DNA from: Nitrospirota bacterium | GTDB lineage: Bacteria > Nitrospirota > Nitrospiria > Nitrospirales > UBA8639 | Length of the DNA stretch: 57,448 nucleotides | Reading direction: 5' to 3' | NCBI GenBank assembly: GCA_027623995.1 | Contig: JAQBUF010000015.1 | Coordinates: 1 to 57,448, forward strand | Shown here: in pieces, positions 36,126 through 45,331 of the stretch | Position numbering within the stretch: the first letter of the stretch is position 1 | Layout: the number at the start of each line of letters is the position of its first letter | Program-made: the position numbers and the translations under genes | The notes under the pieces: generated by a model | Databases searched by the model: none | What the model was told of the DNA's origin: nothing | The model's input: only the letters and a program-made list of their open reading frames with translations

Positions 36126-36351
36126 TAGGTTCCTCCGCCAGTGAATTCCACTCTTGCGACAGGCAAGGGGAAGTAGAGATTTTCACAATACAAATGGCGT
36201 ACGATGGGAAGATTATGGGGTACAATTATGGTACTCCTCACACGATGATTCCAATTCCTCATCACCCGATCTCTCCCTGAGAGCTTTATAAAATATCGTA
36301 GGAAATTCCATAGTAAAATTATAAGGCATCTTCCTTTTGATGTCACTATTC

Positions 36352-36948
36352 CTAGGGATTACGCTGATTCAATTCCGTTAACACTTCCGGAGAAATATCC
36401 AAACTCGCCTCAAAATACCGAGTGGTCGTATTGGTTCCTTTCTCCACAACAAGAAGTAGGCCGTGTTGTTTAGCAAGGGCTTCAACGACTTCATCAACAT
36501 TCTCCCGAAATTCGGAAAATAATTGCCCCTGCTTTCCCTGAACCTCTTGGTTCATATTCGCCTCTTTTTGCTGGTACTCACCCATCCGCTGCCGAAATTG
36601 ATCTTCACGCTGTTGACGAGCTGTTGGGCTCAACACACTGCCTTGTCGCAGGAGCTGACTTTGAAGGTCACGGAGCTCCTTCTGCTCCAACTCAATCAAA
36701 GTTTGCCGATCTTTCATAAACACATTAAGCGTGTCAGTGACCTGTTTTCCTAATTTTGACTCCTTCAGCAACCACTGGGTATCCACAACACCAATCGAGA
36801 TGGATGGAGTAGTTTTTTGAGGTGTGGCGGGAGAAGAAGACATACATCCACTTCCTACAAAAAAAATCCAGACCATTGACAATCCCACACCGTATCGAAC
36901 GATTTTTTTGAGACTCTGCGCAACCAAATAAACACCCCACATAATCAT
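36352..36948 (-). CDS. OmpH/Skp-family chaperone, possibly a lipoprotein
   Basis: Skp/OmpH-like protein of 198 residues. The start is followed by a hydrophobic helix and the segment VGSGCMSSS (about residues 30-38), which looks like a lipobox, though -3 is Gly. The mature part has the VVDTQWLLKESKLGKQV core and then a long charged coiled-coil region (residues 75-150) with many Glu/Gln/Lys, as expected of the Skp arms. Skp binds unfolded outer-membrane proteins in the periplasm. It sits 5 bp after bamA stop, the classical partner. Confidence 0.85.
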   Translation of the reverse strand: MIMWGVYLVAQSLKKIVRYGVGLSMVWIFFVGSGCMSSSPATPQKTTPSISIGVVDTQWLLKESKLGKQVTDTLNVFMKDRQTLIELEQKELRDLQSQLLRQGSVLSPTARQQREDQFRQRMGEYQQKEANMNQEVQGKQGQLFSEFRENVDEVVEALAKQHGLLLVVEKGTNTTTRYFEASLDISPEVLTELNQRNP

Positions 36949-36953
36949 ATCCT

Positions 36954-39275
36954 TTAGAAAACATTACCGACTGAAAATTCAAAGACTGTGGCATTCTCCT
37001 GTGCCTTGGCATCTAAATTAAGCCCCCATGCGGCTCGCAATGGACCAAATGGAGAAATCCAACGAACCTCAAGGCCTGTAGCCGGACGAAGATCAAACGA
37101 AAGATCCGTGGATTCCGCAAATCCTTTCCCATAATCAAAAAAGATCACGCCATTGAGTTTTGCATCGGGTAGCACAGGAAAAATCAATTCTGCATTCAGA
37201 ATGATCTGTTTGTTTCCGCCCTCTAATGTCCCACTAGATGTGACGGGACCTGCACGACCGAATTTAAATCCACGGACGGAGTTAATGCCACCGACAAAAA
37301 AGAGTTCTGTCAGCGGAGTCGAATCCCCTCCATAGCCTTCCGCCAGCCCAAATCGACCACGAAAGGCCATCCGAAGATCCCAGATGGGAAGGGGTACATA
37401 CTTCAGCCCATCAAGGCTCACCCTATAAAAATTATTCGTTCCCCCCAAAGCCTCGGTCCCAAATCCAAATTGAATCCCTGCACGCGAACCACTCCTCGGG
37501 TCTTGGAAATTATCCCGTGTATCCCGAAAGAGGCTGGTGCGAAACCCAGTGGTGGATTGGTCGCCGACCTGACGCAGAATAAAGGTCGGAGCATTGAATG
37601 CCGGATTGCTGATTTTAATGGCTTCTGCAACAAGGGTAATGCTCCCCACAATAAATTCCGAAAAGGCTCGACCAAATTGAAGAGTTCCACCGGTCCGCTT
37701 TTCCTCGTAGGTGAGAAAATTGGTCTGGGTACTGAATCCGTCAACCTGAAATGAGGTGGGACCGTCGAATAAGTGGGGATTTCGAAAGGTGATAACCCCT
37801 AATGTCCTCCGAATGCCGAGCTGCCCTCGAATTTGTGCTAAATATCCCATTCCGAACAGATTGCCTTCCGAGATATTCGCAATCGCGGTAAATTGATCCA
37901 GAGTGCTAAAACCACCACCGATGCTAAACGATCCTGTTGGTTTTTCCTTGATTTTAACTTCGAGATCGACTTTATCCTCTTCAACCTGGTTGGGAAGAAT
38001 TTCAACTGTTTCAAAGAAGTTCAAATTATTGAGTCGTTGAAAACTCCGTTTGATCGCCACCGAGTTAATGGCTTCCTGCTCATCGACGCGGATTTCACGG
38101 CGAATGACATTATCCCGGGTTTTATCATTTCCTGAAATGTGAATTTCGCGAACACGGATCAGCGAACCTTCCTTAATATTGAAGGTGATCTCCGTCGTTA
38201 AGGTTTGAGGATTAGGAACCAACGATGGGGTCACCTCGGCAAAAGAATAGCCTTTTTCCCCGTATTTATCTGTCACCCGTGTCACTTCTTTGCGAACTGA
38301 TGATCGTTGAAACACATCTTCGGAACGAAGAAAAGATCCCATCTCTAGCTCTTCAGTCTCAAAGATAGTATTTCCTGTAAACGCCACAGTTCCTATCGTA
38401 TAGGGCTGGCCTTCAATAATGCGAAAAGTCAGAACAAATGATTCTTTATCTTCGCTCAACTCAATACTGGGCATCCCTACTTGGACATCTAGGTACCCTC
38501 TATTCGCATAAAATTCTTTAATACGCTCGACATCGTTGGACAATTCTTCTCGTTTAAGAATACCAGCATCCGTAACCAGGGATACCAACGGCACCCATTC
38601 ACGATTAGCCGTCACGCCCAGTAAATCCCCTTTGCCAACGACCGTCATGCCTTCAAAATTAATCGACCGAATCCTCGCACGAGTGCCCTCCTGAATAAAA
38701 AACGTGATCCGATTTCGAGTATCATCCAACGCTTGCACAATCGGAATCACTTTCGCATGATGATAGCCTTCTTTTTGATATTCATCTCGAATCTTTTCAG
38801 CACTGGCTTTGACTTCTTTCCTATCCAAAAATACCTGGCTTTGGAGTGTCACGATTTCCTTCAGTTTGTCCTCAGAAAGTTCTTCATTTCCATCAAACAC
38901 AATCTCCACCGTAAAGGGTTTTTCTTTGACGAGAAATTTCACTCTCACCCCATTGGCGACAGACTCTGTCTGCACCTCCACATCATCGAAAAACCCCATG
39001 TCATAAATACGCTGAATTTGTTCACGGGCAATCACCGTGGAAATTTGATCGCCAGGCTTTAAGGTGAGTCGCCCAAGAATCGCTGATTCATCAATCCGTT
39101 GATTCCCTTGTACTCCTATGGAGTGCACCGTAAATCTGGTTGTTTGTCCAAGTGCCTGCCCTAGGGTTGAGCCGAGCAGAAACCCCACCAGGCACAGAAA
39201 GCCGACGGCACAGAGAGGCACAGCGCATCGTATAAAAGAAGGCCTACCTAAAGGCCTTTTATGTTCAAAATTCAT
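36954..39275 (-). CDS. bamA: Outer membrane protein assembly factor BamA
   Basis: 773-residue outer-membrane insertase. An N-terminal hydrophobic signal is visible (about residues 17-45). Five POTRA-like repeats follow in residues 50-440, for example RFTVHSIGVQGNQRIDESAI and FTVEIVFDGNEELSEDKL. The rest is a beta-barrel with the motif GIQFGFGTEALGG. VRGFKFG is the conserved substrate/lid (R-G-F) motif of loop 6. The C-terminus ends FEFSVGNVF with the terminal Phe of outer-membrane proteins. First gene of the long lipid A/core block. Confidence 0.95.
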   Translation of the reverse strand: MNFEHKRPLGRPSFIRCAVPLCAVGFLCLVGFLLGSTLGQALGQTTRFTVHSIGVQGNQRIDESAILGRLTLKPGDQISTVIAREQIQRIYDMGFFDDVEVQTESVANGVRVKFLVKEKPFTVEIVFDGNEELSEDKLKEIVTLQSQVFLDRKEVKASAEKIRDEYQKEGYHHAKVIPIVQALDDTRNRITFFIQEGTRARIRSINFEGMTVVGKGDLLGVTANREWVPLVSLVTDAGILKREELSNDVERIKEFYANRGYLDVQVGMPSIELSEDKESFVLTFRIIEGQPYTIGTVAFTGNTIFETEELEMGSFLRSEDVFQRSSVRKEVTRVTDKYGEKGYSFAEVTPSLVPNPQTLTTEITFNIKEGSLIRVREIHISGNDKTRDNVIRREIRVDEQEAINSVAIKRSFQRLNNLNFFETVEILPNQVEEDKVDLEVKIKEKPTGSFSIGGGFSTLDQFTAIANISEGNLFGMGYLAQIRGQLGIRRTLGVITFRNPHLFDGPTSFQVDGFSTQTNFLTYEEKRTGGTLQFGRAFSEFIVGSITLVAEAIKISNPAFNAPTFILRQVGDQSTTGFRTSLFRDTRDNFQDPRSGSRAGIQFGFGTEALGGTNNFYRVSLDGLKYVPLPIWDLRMAFRGRFGLAEGYGGDSTPLTELFFVGGINSVRGFKFGRAGPVTSSGTLEGGNKQIILNAELIFPVLPDAKLNGVIFFDYGKGFAESTDLSFDLRPATGLEVRWISPFGPLRAAWGLNLDAKAQENATVFEFSVGNVF

Positions 39276-39363
39276 TGTACAGCCTGTCTATGAACGGCTT
39301 GGGAGGCAACTAAAAAAGGAAGGAGCCAAATGACCAAACCCATGAAGTTTTGAAAATCGAAGA

Positions 39364-39483
39364 TCAGAACGTCTTTTCCATGTTGAGCAGAGTGCCCGAA
39401 TTGGCCGTGGAAATCCCCAGACCAAACCGAAGACCCTGGTAGGCCAAGGCATTATAAAGTGCCCCCCTGGAGTTGTAAAGCAT
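39364..39483 (-). CDS. Hypothetical 39-residue protein upstream of bamA
   Basis: Short frame from ATG 39483 to TGA 39364-39366, too short for a standard cutoff. The product ends in LLNMEKTF. The terminal Phe and the pattern GLRFGLGIS look like the last strand of an outer-membrane barrel. No good ribosome-binding site is seen. It could be a remnant of a barrel protein gene, or chance. Confidence 0.25.
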   Translation of the reverse strand: MLYNSRGALYNALAYQGLRFGLGISTANSGTLLNMEKTF

Positions 39484-39507
39484 TGTCATTTCAATGTTTT
39501 TCCATCC

Positions 39508-39537
39508 TTGACATTCATTTTTTCCTTCACCTAGTAT
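39508..39537 (+). promoter_or_regulatory. Sigma-70-like promoter of lon
   Basis: Perfect TTGACA (39508-39513), 18-bp spacer, then TAGTAT (39532-39537). Transcription would start near 39544, leaving a 5' leader of about 240 nt before the lon ATG. No HrcA (CIRCE) repeat or sigma-32-like promoter was seen here. Confidence 0.55.
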
Positions 39538-39782
39538 CGAACTTCCGCATGGTCACCTCCCAATTCACCCTGATGTTGGAACAATCAACAGATTCATCCA
39601 TGACACCAAGAATTGGTCATCATCGATGATTGGATGGAATATCGTCAATCGGTATCAATCACCACAACCAACTTGATCGCCTTCCCCAAAAATCTCTCGA
39701 AGGATCTGGATGTGAGCTGACGACATGACACACCAACATTACATACTCACAAGGTTATTCGAATCAGAAGGTTAATACATTT

Positions 39783-42320
39783 ATGTCTGAAGAAATACTC
39801 CCAGATCCTCAAAATGCCACGATCCCCGATACCCTACCGCTCATCCCGGTCAGGGATATCGTCGTGTTTCCCTACATGGTCCTTCCCTTATTTGTTGGAC
39901 GCGAGATGTCGATTAAAGCGATCGAAGCCGCTCTTGCTGGGGATCGAATGGTATTTCTGGCGACACAAAAATCGCACGATACTGAAACCCCCGAACCCGA
40001 AGAAATATTCTCCGTAGGCACGGTCGGGATGATCATGCGCATGCTGAAACTCCCTGATGAACGAATCAAAATTCTTGTGCAGGGAATCTCCAAAGGCCGC
40101 ATCGCTGAATACGTGCAAACCAAACCCTACTACTCCGTGCACATTGATCAACTTCCCGCCATTACCACTGACACACCGTCGCTCGAAACGGAGGCCGTGA
40201 TTCGCACGGCGAAAGAAACATTGGAACGGTTAACGAGCCTCGGCAAGATATTCATGCCAGACATCATGGTCGTCATTGAAAACCTTGAAGAACCAGGAAG
40301 GCTGGCGGATATCATCATTTCCAATCTCGGGCTCAAGGTAGAAGCCACCCAAGAAATTTTGGAAACTGAAGACCCAACCACACGATTGAAACAAGTCACG
40401 GAAATTCTTGGAAAAGAAATTGAAGTCCTGTCGATGCAACATAAAATCCAAGCCGAAGCCAAAGGGGAAATCGATAAAACACAGCGAGAATATTTCCTTC
40501 GTGAACAACTCAAAGCCATTCAAAAAGAACTCGGCGAACTCGATGAACGAGCAGAAGAGGCTGCAGAATTTCGAACTCGCATTCAAGAAGCCGCGATGCC
40601 TGAGAAGGTGCTGAAAGAAGCGGAAAAGCAACTCAAACGTTTAGAAAAAATGCACCCAGATACGGCAGAAGCCGCCACGGTTCGCACCTATTTGGAATGG
40701 ATGGTTGAAATTCCCTGGAGCAAAACCTCTGAAGATAACCTTGATATTCCTCTTGCACACAAAGTCCTCAACGAAGACCACTACGACCTGGAGAAGGTCA
40801 AAGAGCGAATTCTCGAATACCTTGCGGTTCGAAAGTTAAAGAAAAAACTCAAAGGCCCTATCTTGTGTTTTGCTGGCCCCCCAGGTGTCGGCAAAACATC
40901 GTTGGGAAAATCCATTGCTCGGGCCTTGGGCCGAGAATTTGTCAGAATTAGTCTCGGAGGGGTCCGGGATGAAGCAGAAATTCGCGGTCACCGACGCACC
41001 TATGTCGGCGCATTACCTGGACGCATTATTCAGGGCCTCAAGCAAGCCGGCACAAACAACCCAGTCTTCATGCTCGATGAAGTCGATAAGGTCGGAATGG
41101 ACTTTCGCGGAGATCCCTCTGCCGCACTCTTAGAAGTGTTGGATCCCGAACAAAACCATGCGTTCACCGACCATTATATGGGCGTGCCCATTGATATCAG
41201 TAACGTCATGTTCATTACCACCGCCAACCTTGTAGATCCCATACTTTCAGCCCTTCGCGATCGTATGGAAATCATCGAAATTCCCGGATACACCGAAGAA
41301 GAAAAATCAGGCATTGCCAAACGGTTTCTTATCCCTCGCCAACTTGAAGAACACGGGATTACCGACAAGCATTTTCGTATTCAGGACCCAGCTCTTGGAA
41401 AGATGATCAGCCACTACACACGAGAAGCTGGAGTCAGAAATCTTGAGCGCGAAATTGCCAAGGCCATGCGCAAAGTGGCAAAACAGGTGGCCGAAGGCAA
41501 GATGAAGGCACATTCAATCACCCCGGATTCACTTCAAACCTATTTAGGCGTTCCCAAATACCTTCCAGAAACCGAACAGGAAAAAGACCAGGTTGGCGTG
41601 ACCACCGGTCTGGCATGGACGGAAGCCGGTGGTGAGATTTTACATATCGAAGCCACGGCCATGAAGGGCAAAGGGAGCCTTACGCTCACAGGGCATTTAG
41701 GTGATGTCATGAAAGAGTCGGCCCAGGCGGCCCTCAGCTACGTTCGATCCCAAGCCAAGTCACTCGGGATTAAGGCGGATGCCTTTGCGAATTTGGACAT
41801 TCACATCCATGTGCCTGCTGGAGCGATTCCCAAAGATGGTCCTTCAGCCGGAGTGACCATGGCCACGGCGATCACTTCGAGTTTGACCGGGATCAAAGCC
41901 CGCCACGAGGTGGCGATGACTGGTGAAGTCACGTTGAGAGGACGCGTGCTCCCCATTGGCGGACTTAAAGAAAAAATTCTCGCCGCCAAACGCGCCAGCC
42001 TCATGAACCTGATTATTCCCAAACGCAATGAAAAGGATTTGGAGGAACTCCCCAAACACCTATTGGAGGGAGTTCACTTTACCTTTGCCGAAACGATGGA
42101 TGATGTATTTCGAGCGGCATTGCATATGCCGCGTCACTTGTTGGCAAAACTTAAACCTGTCACACCAAAACGCCTCGCCGCGAAGCCAGCCAAATCAACA
42201 TCGGCTCAAGCAAAAAAGCCCAAAGCAGCACAGGGCAGTCAAAAGAAACGCGTATCATCCACTCCCACGCGCGGGAAAAAACCCAACAAGGCTTCAGCCC
42301 CAACTAAATCCAGGCGATGA
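39783..42320 (+). CDS. lon: ATP-dependent protease Lon with basic C-terminal tail
   Basis: 845-residue cytoplasmic AAA+ serine protease. Residues 15-205 form the LAN substrate-binding domain ([20 protein letters not shown]). Walker A is [18 protein letters not shown] near 362-380. Walker B is [13 protein letters not shown]. The proteolytic dyad is Ser in [13 protein letters not shown] (about 685) and Lys in [11 protein letters not shown] (about 728). From about residue 790 there is an added tail of some 55 residues, very rich in Lys, Ala, Pro, Ser and Thr. Usual Lon proteins end near 780-820. The lon stop overlaps the thiL start by 4 bp. Confidence 0.95.
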   Translation: MSEEILPDPQNATIPDTLPLIPVRDIVVFPYMVLPLFVGREMSIKAIEAALAGDRMVFLATQKSHDTETPEPEEIFSVGTVGMIMRMLKLPDERIKILVQGISKGRIAEYVQTKPYYSVHIDQLPAITTDTPSLETEAVIRTAKETLERLTSLGKIFMPDIMVVIENLEEPGRLADIIISNLGLKVEATQEILETEDPTTRLKQVTEILGKEIEVLSMQHKIQAEAKGEIDKTQREYFLREQLKAIQKELGELDERAEEAAEFRTRIQEAAMPEKVLKEAEKQLKRLEKMHPDTAEAATVRTYLEWMVEIPWSKTSEDNLDIPLAHKVLNEDHYDLEKVKERILEYLAVRKLKKKLKGPILCFAGPPGVGKTSLGKSIARALGREFVRISLGGVRDEAEIRGHRRTYVGALPGRIIQGLKQAGTNNPVFMLDEVDKVGMDFRGDPSAALLEVLDPEQNHAFTDHYMGVPIDISNVMFITTANLVDPILSALRDRMEIIEIPGYTEEEKSGIAKRFLIPRQLEEHGITDKHFRIQDPALGKMISHYTREAGVRNLEREIAKAMRKVAKQVAEGKMKAHSITPDSLQTYLGVPKYLPETEQEKDQVGVTTGLAWTEAGGEILHIEATAMKGKGSLTLTGHLGDVMKESAQAALSYVRSQAKSLGIKADAFANLDIHIHVPAGAIPKDGPSAGVTMATAITSSLTGIKARHEVAMTGEVTLRGRVLPIGGLKEKILAAKRASLMNLIIPKRNEKDLEELPKHLLEGVHFTFAETMDDVFRAALHMPRHLLAKLKPVTPKRLAAKPAKSTSAQAKKPKAAQGSQKKRVSSTPTRGKKPNKASAPTKSRR

Positions 42321-43375
42321 CACCTGCATCACGGCCAGCCACGCTTCAGACGATCGGAGAATTTGGCCTCATCCGTGAACTCCAAAAATATTGTCAGACC
42401 CTTCACGCCGATGTCATCCAAGGCATTGGCGATGATGCAGCCATTCTTCGGACCTCGAACACACAGGCACTGATCGCCAGTACGGATCTTGCCATCGAGG
42501 GCGTCCACTTTGACTTCGCCTTTGAATCCTTCAAAGACGTCGGCCATCGCATCGCCGTGGCCAATATCAGTGATATCGCCGCCATGGGAGGCACACCAAA
42601 ATTTTTATTAGTCGCAATGGCGGTTCCGCCATCGTATGCCGTGAAGGATCTGCGAGCGTTATATCAAGGATTCAAAAAACCTTGCCAGGCCCACGGGATA
42701 TCTCTGGTGGGTGGAGACACGTCTGCCTCAAAAGCTGGACTCTTTCTTTCCCTGACGATTCTCGGCGAAGTTCCACCGAAACAGGTCTTGACTCGGCAAG
42801 GCGCCAAAGTTGGAGACAAGGTCTATGTCACTGGCACCCTGGGCGACTCCAAAGCGGGACTTCAAATTTTGCAACGCCAGGCGAAACACAAAACTCCCAA
42901 AGCACCTCAGCCATATGAAATGTTTCTCAAAAAAAGACATCTCAGACCCACCCCACGGGTGGCTATTGGACAACATCTGGCAAGCCACCATCTCGCCCAT
43001 TCCGCTATTGATGTTTCTGATGGACTGTCCGGTGATATCCACCACCTCTGTGAAGCCAGTCAGGTAGGTGTTGAATTGTGGGCGTCTCACATTCCCCTTT
43101 CCTCCCAATGTCAAGCCTATACGGCATCTCTCCGTCACAACCCCATTGACTTTGCGCTGGCAGGGGGCGAGGATTACGAGTTACTGTTTACGATCGCCCC
43201 TCGCCATCAAAGTAAAGTTTTCGATCTCTCTAAATCCTTGAGAACTCAAATGACCTGTATCGGGGAAATTAAACCAAAATCCCATGGACTCAGGCTCAAG
43301 TTGGAGGGTGGAACGAGCCGAAATATGACAAGACAGAGTTACGATCACTTTTCAGTCACAGGCATTCAATCCTAA
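42317..43375 (+). CDS. thiL: Thiamine-monophosphate kinase
   Basis: 352-residue ATP-dependent kinase forming thiamine diphosphate from the monophosphate. The N-terminal IGDDAAILRTSNTQALIAST is diagnostic, followed by GVHFDFAFESFKDVGHRIAV. ISDIAAMGGTPKFLLVAMAV and SLVGGDTSASKAGLFLSLTI hold metal-binding Asp residues, and AIDVSDGLSGDIHHLCEAS and FALAGGEDYELLFTI are the later PurM-like motifs. The start ATG overlaps the lon stop by 4 bp (ATGA). Confidence 0.95.
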   Translation: MTPASRPATLQTIGEFGLIRELQKYCQTLHADVIQGIGDDAAILRTSNTQALIASTDLAIEGVHFDFAFESFKDVGHRIAVANISDIAAMGGTPKFLLVAMAVPPSYAVKDLRALYQGFKKPCQAHGISLVGGDTSASKAGLFLSLTILGEVPPKQVLTRQGAKVGDKVYVTGTLGDSKAGLQILQRQAKHKTPKAPQPYEMFLKKRHLRPTPRVAIGQHLASHHLAHSAIDVSDGLSGDIHHLCEASQVGVELWASHIPLSSQCQAYTASLRHNPIDFALAGGEDYELLFTIAPRHQSKVFDLSKSLRTQMTCIGEIKPKSHGLRLKLEGGTSRNMTRQSYDHFSVTGIQS

Positions 43376-43388
43376 ACCTTCACACATC

Positions 43389-43874
43389 GTGATTTCACTT
43401 AAATCCATTCGCACTCAACTGACGCAAGTCTTACACTTAGAGGAGCCTCCTCATCGGACAGCCCTCGCATTTGCGGTTGGAGTATGTATCGCATTTAGCC
43501 CAGCGTATGGACTTCATACTATTTTAGCCATATTTTTGGCTTGGGCGTTTCGCTTGAATTATGCGGCGATTCTTCTGGGAAATTTTGTCAATAATCCTTG
43601 GACTACCATCCCCATTCTTGGAGCCACCATGTGGACCGGGTTTTTTATTCTCGGCATGCCTGAGGCTCCACCGTTTTCTTGGGACAATCTTTCCGCGAGA
43701 GCCATTTTTGAAGTCGCCATGCCATACCTCCTACCTTTTACTCTTGGTGCCTGCACGCTCAGTCTTCTAGGTTCAGTCATTGCCTACCCCATTGGCCTTG
43801 CCCTTATTTCCCGCTACCGAAAACGTCAAGCCCTTTCAGGGAATCCGCCAAGTTGTTCAGAAAAGCCAGCCTAA
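43389..43874 (+). CDS. DUF2062 membrane protein
   Basis: 161-residue protein with a GTG start. The core FAVGVCIAFSPAYGLHTILA and NFVNNPWTTIPILG is the DUF2062 signature. Three or four hydrophobic helices are visible, at about 30-55, 60-80, 85-95 and 120-145. Function unknown; DUF2062 proteins often sit near membrane-lipid and glycosyltransferase genes. The 13-bp gap to thiL suggests a shared transcript. Confidence 0.85.
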   Translation: MISLKSIRTQLTQVLHLEEPPHRTALAFAVGVCIAFSPAYGLHTILAIFLAWAFRLNYAAILLGNFVNNPWTTIPILGATMWTGFFILGMPEAPPFSWDNLSARAIFEVAMPYLLPFTLGACTLSLLGSVIAYPIGLALISRYRKRQALSGNPPSCSEKPA

Positions 43875-43927
43875 GTTACAATCCATTTCGTTAATATTTT
43901 TCACCGACCTCAACGGTTCTCCCTGTT

Positions 43928-45307
43928 ATGCTGCCACCGCAGACTCAACACATTTCCCTGATTGCCGATCCGATTCATCAATACATTCAGTTTACCGTGC
44001 CAGGTGAGAGCACACCGTCTCACGAAACCACGGAAAAAGATCTCATTGATTCCCCATGGCTTCAGCGCCTTCGTTATATCTATCAATTGCAAAGTGCTCG
44101 ATGGGTCTATCCCTCGGCTGAACATAGTCGCTTTCAACATTCACTGGGGGCAATGCATTTGGCTGGACGCTATGCCAAGCATATTTATCCCTCATTGGCT
44201 CAGACCGTTCGGGACGTTCCCTCACTTCCTTACATCGAAGAACTCCTGAGAGTCACGGCACTCTTGCACGATATCGGACATGGACCCTTTTGCCATTTTT
44301 TTGATCACCATTTTCTCAAACACTTCAACTTAACTCATGAACAGGTGGGACAATCGATCATTCGTGATGAACTTGGCACGATTATTCAGAAATTGAAACG
44401 CAGTCCCACAGGGGCCTTTGGCCCACATGAGGTGCTGGACCCTACGCACATCGCGTTTCTCATTTTGAAAGATCCTCACAAAAAAAGTCAGCGCTATCCT
44501 CGATGGCTTCAACTCCTGCAACCACTAATTGGGGGACTCTTCACCGCGGACAATTTTGATTATGTGTTGCGGGACTCCTATATGTGTGGGATTGCCGTCG
44601 GGCCTGTGGACATTACGCGATTGATTCACTACACCTTCATCACACCAAAAGGATTAACACTCCACAAAAACGGGCTCTCGGCTCTTCAAATGTTTCTCAA
44701 TGCTCGGTTCTACCTGTACTCCAATGTCTATTTCCATCGAACAACACGGGCCATTGACCTTCACCTCTTGGAAATTTTTCGCGAAACCATGGAATGCATT
44801 TTTCCACATAATCCTCTTGATCACCTGCAGGACTATCTGGGACTGACGGATTGGTCATTACTGGAAACCGTGCGAACCTGGGCTCAATCAACGAATCGGA
44901 AACAACGCCGGCTGGCAGGAGAATGGAAGCAGATTTTAGGACGCCAGGTAAAATGGAAAACTGCGTACAGCCAGTTACTCACCACCACAGATTACCAACG
45001 CCAAGGGCCTGCAGAAACACCAGCAAAACTTGAGGCCCGCATTCGCCGCCAATTGCCGCGAGAATTCAAACACCTCATCTTTCGGGTCGATATTGCCAGC
45101 AAGGATACTCGGCCCTTCAACGTCCTCAATATGGGACAATTTCAATTTTACATCTATGACCCTGCCACCCAATCCGTGGAAAAAGAACGACTCAAAGAAT
45201 TATTTGAATTTCTTCCATCACGAATTGTCCAGCTGAGGATTTTTGCAGAAGATCATCAGGCCGATGAGGTCTTAGCCCATGCCACGGAAATGGCCCTCAA
45301 AGGCTAA
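43928..45307 (+). CDS. HD-domain phosphohydrolase (SAMHD1/dGTPase-like)
   Basis: 459-residue HD-superfamily metal-dependent phosphohydrolase. The metal-binding set is visible as RFQHSLGAMHLA (first His), LLHDIGHGPFCHFFDHH (HD motif) and LFTADNFDYVLRDSYMCG (final Asp). The pattern is that of bacterial relatives of SAMHD1 and Dgt, so hydrolysis of dNTPs or other nucleotides is likely. The substrate is not known. It ends 24 bp from the convergent RGP-family gene. Confidence 0.85.
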   Translation: MLPPQTQHISLIADPIHQYIQFTVPGESTPSHETTEKDLIDSPWLQRLRYIYQLQSARWVYPSAEHSRFQHSLGAMHLAGRYAKHIYPSLAQTVRDVPSLPYIEELLRVTALLHDIGHGPFCHFFDHHFLKHFNLTHEQVGQSIIRDELGTIIQKLKRSPTGAFGPHEVLDPTHIAFLILKDPHKKSQRYPRWLQLLQPLIGGLFTADNFDYVLRDSYMCGIAVGPVDITRLIHYTFITPKGLTLHKNGLSALQMFLNARFYLYSNVYFHRTTRAIDLHLLEIFRETMECIFPHNPLDHLQDYLGLTDWSLLETVRTWAQSTNRKQRRLAGEWKQILGRQVKWKTAYSQLLTTTDYQRQGPAETPAKLEARIRRQLPREFKHLIFRVDIASKDTRPFNVLNMGQFQFYIYDPATQSVEKERLKELFEFLPSRIVQLRIFAEDHQADEVLAHATEMALKG

Positions 45308-45331
45308 GTCCAAAATAATCTAAGGAGTCGG

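Larger units (their letters stand above)
39276..39782. other. Divergent intergenic region between bamA and lon
   Basis: About 507 bp between divergent genes. It contains a sigma-70-like promoter for lon (39508-39537), a 12-bp palindrome ATCATCGATGAT (39619-39630) in the lon leader, and a 39-codon minus-strand frame (39364-39483). The rest holds nothing recognisable. Confidence 0.6.
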
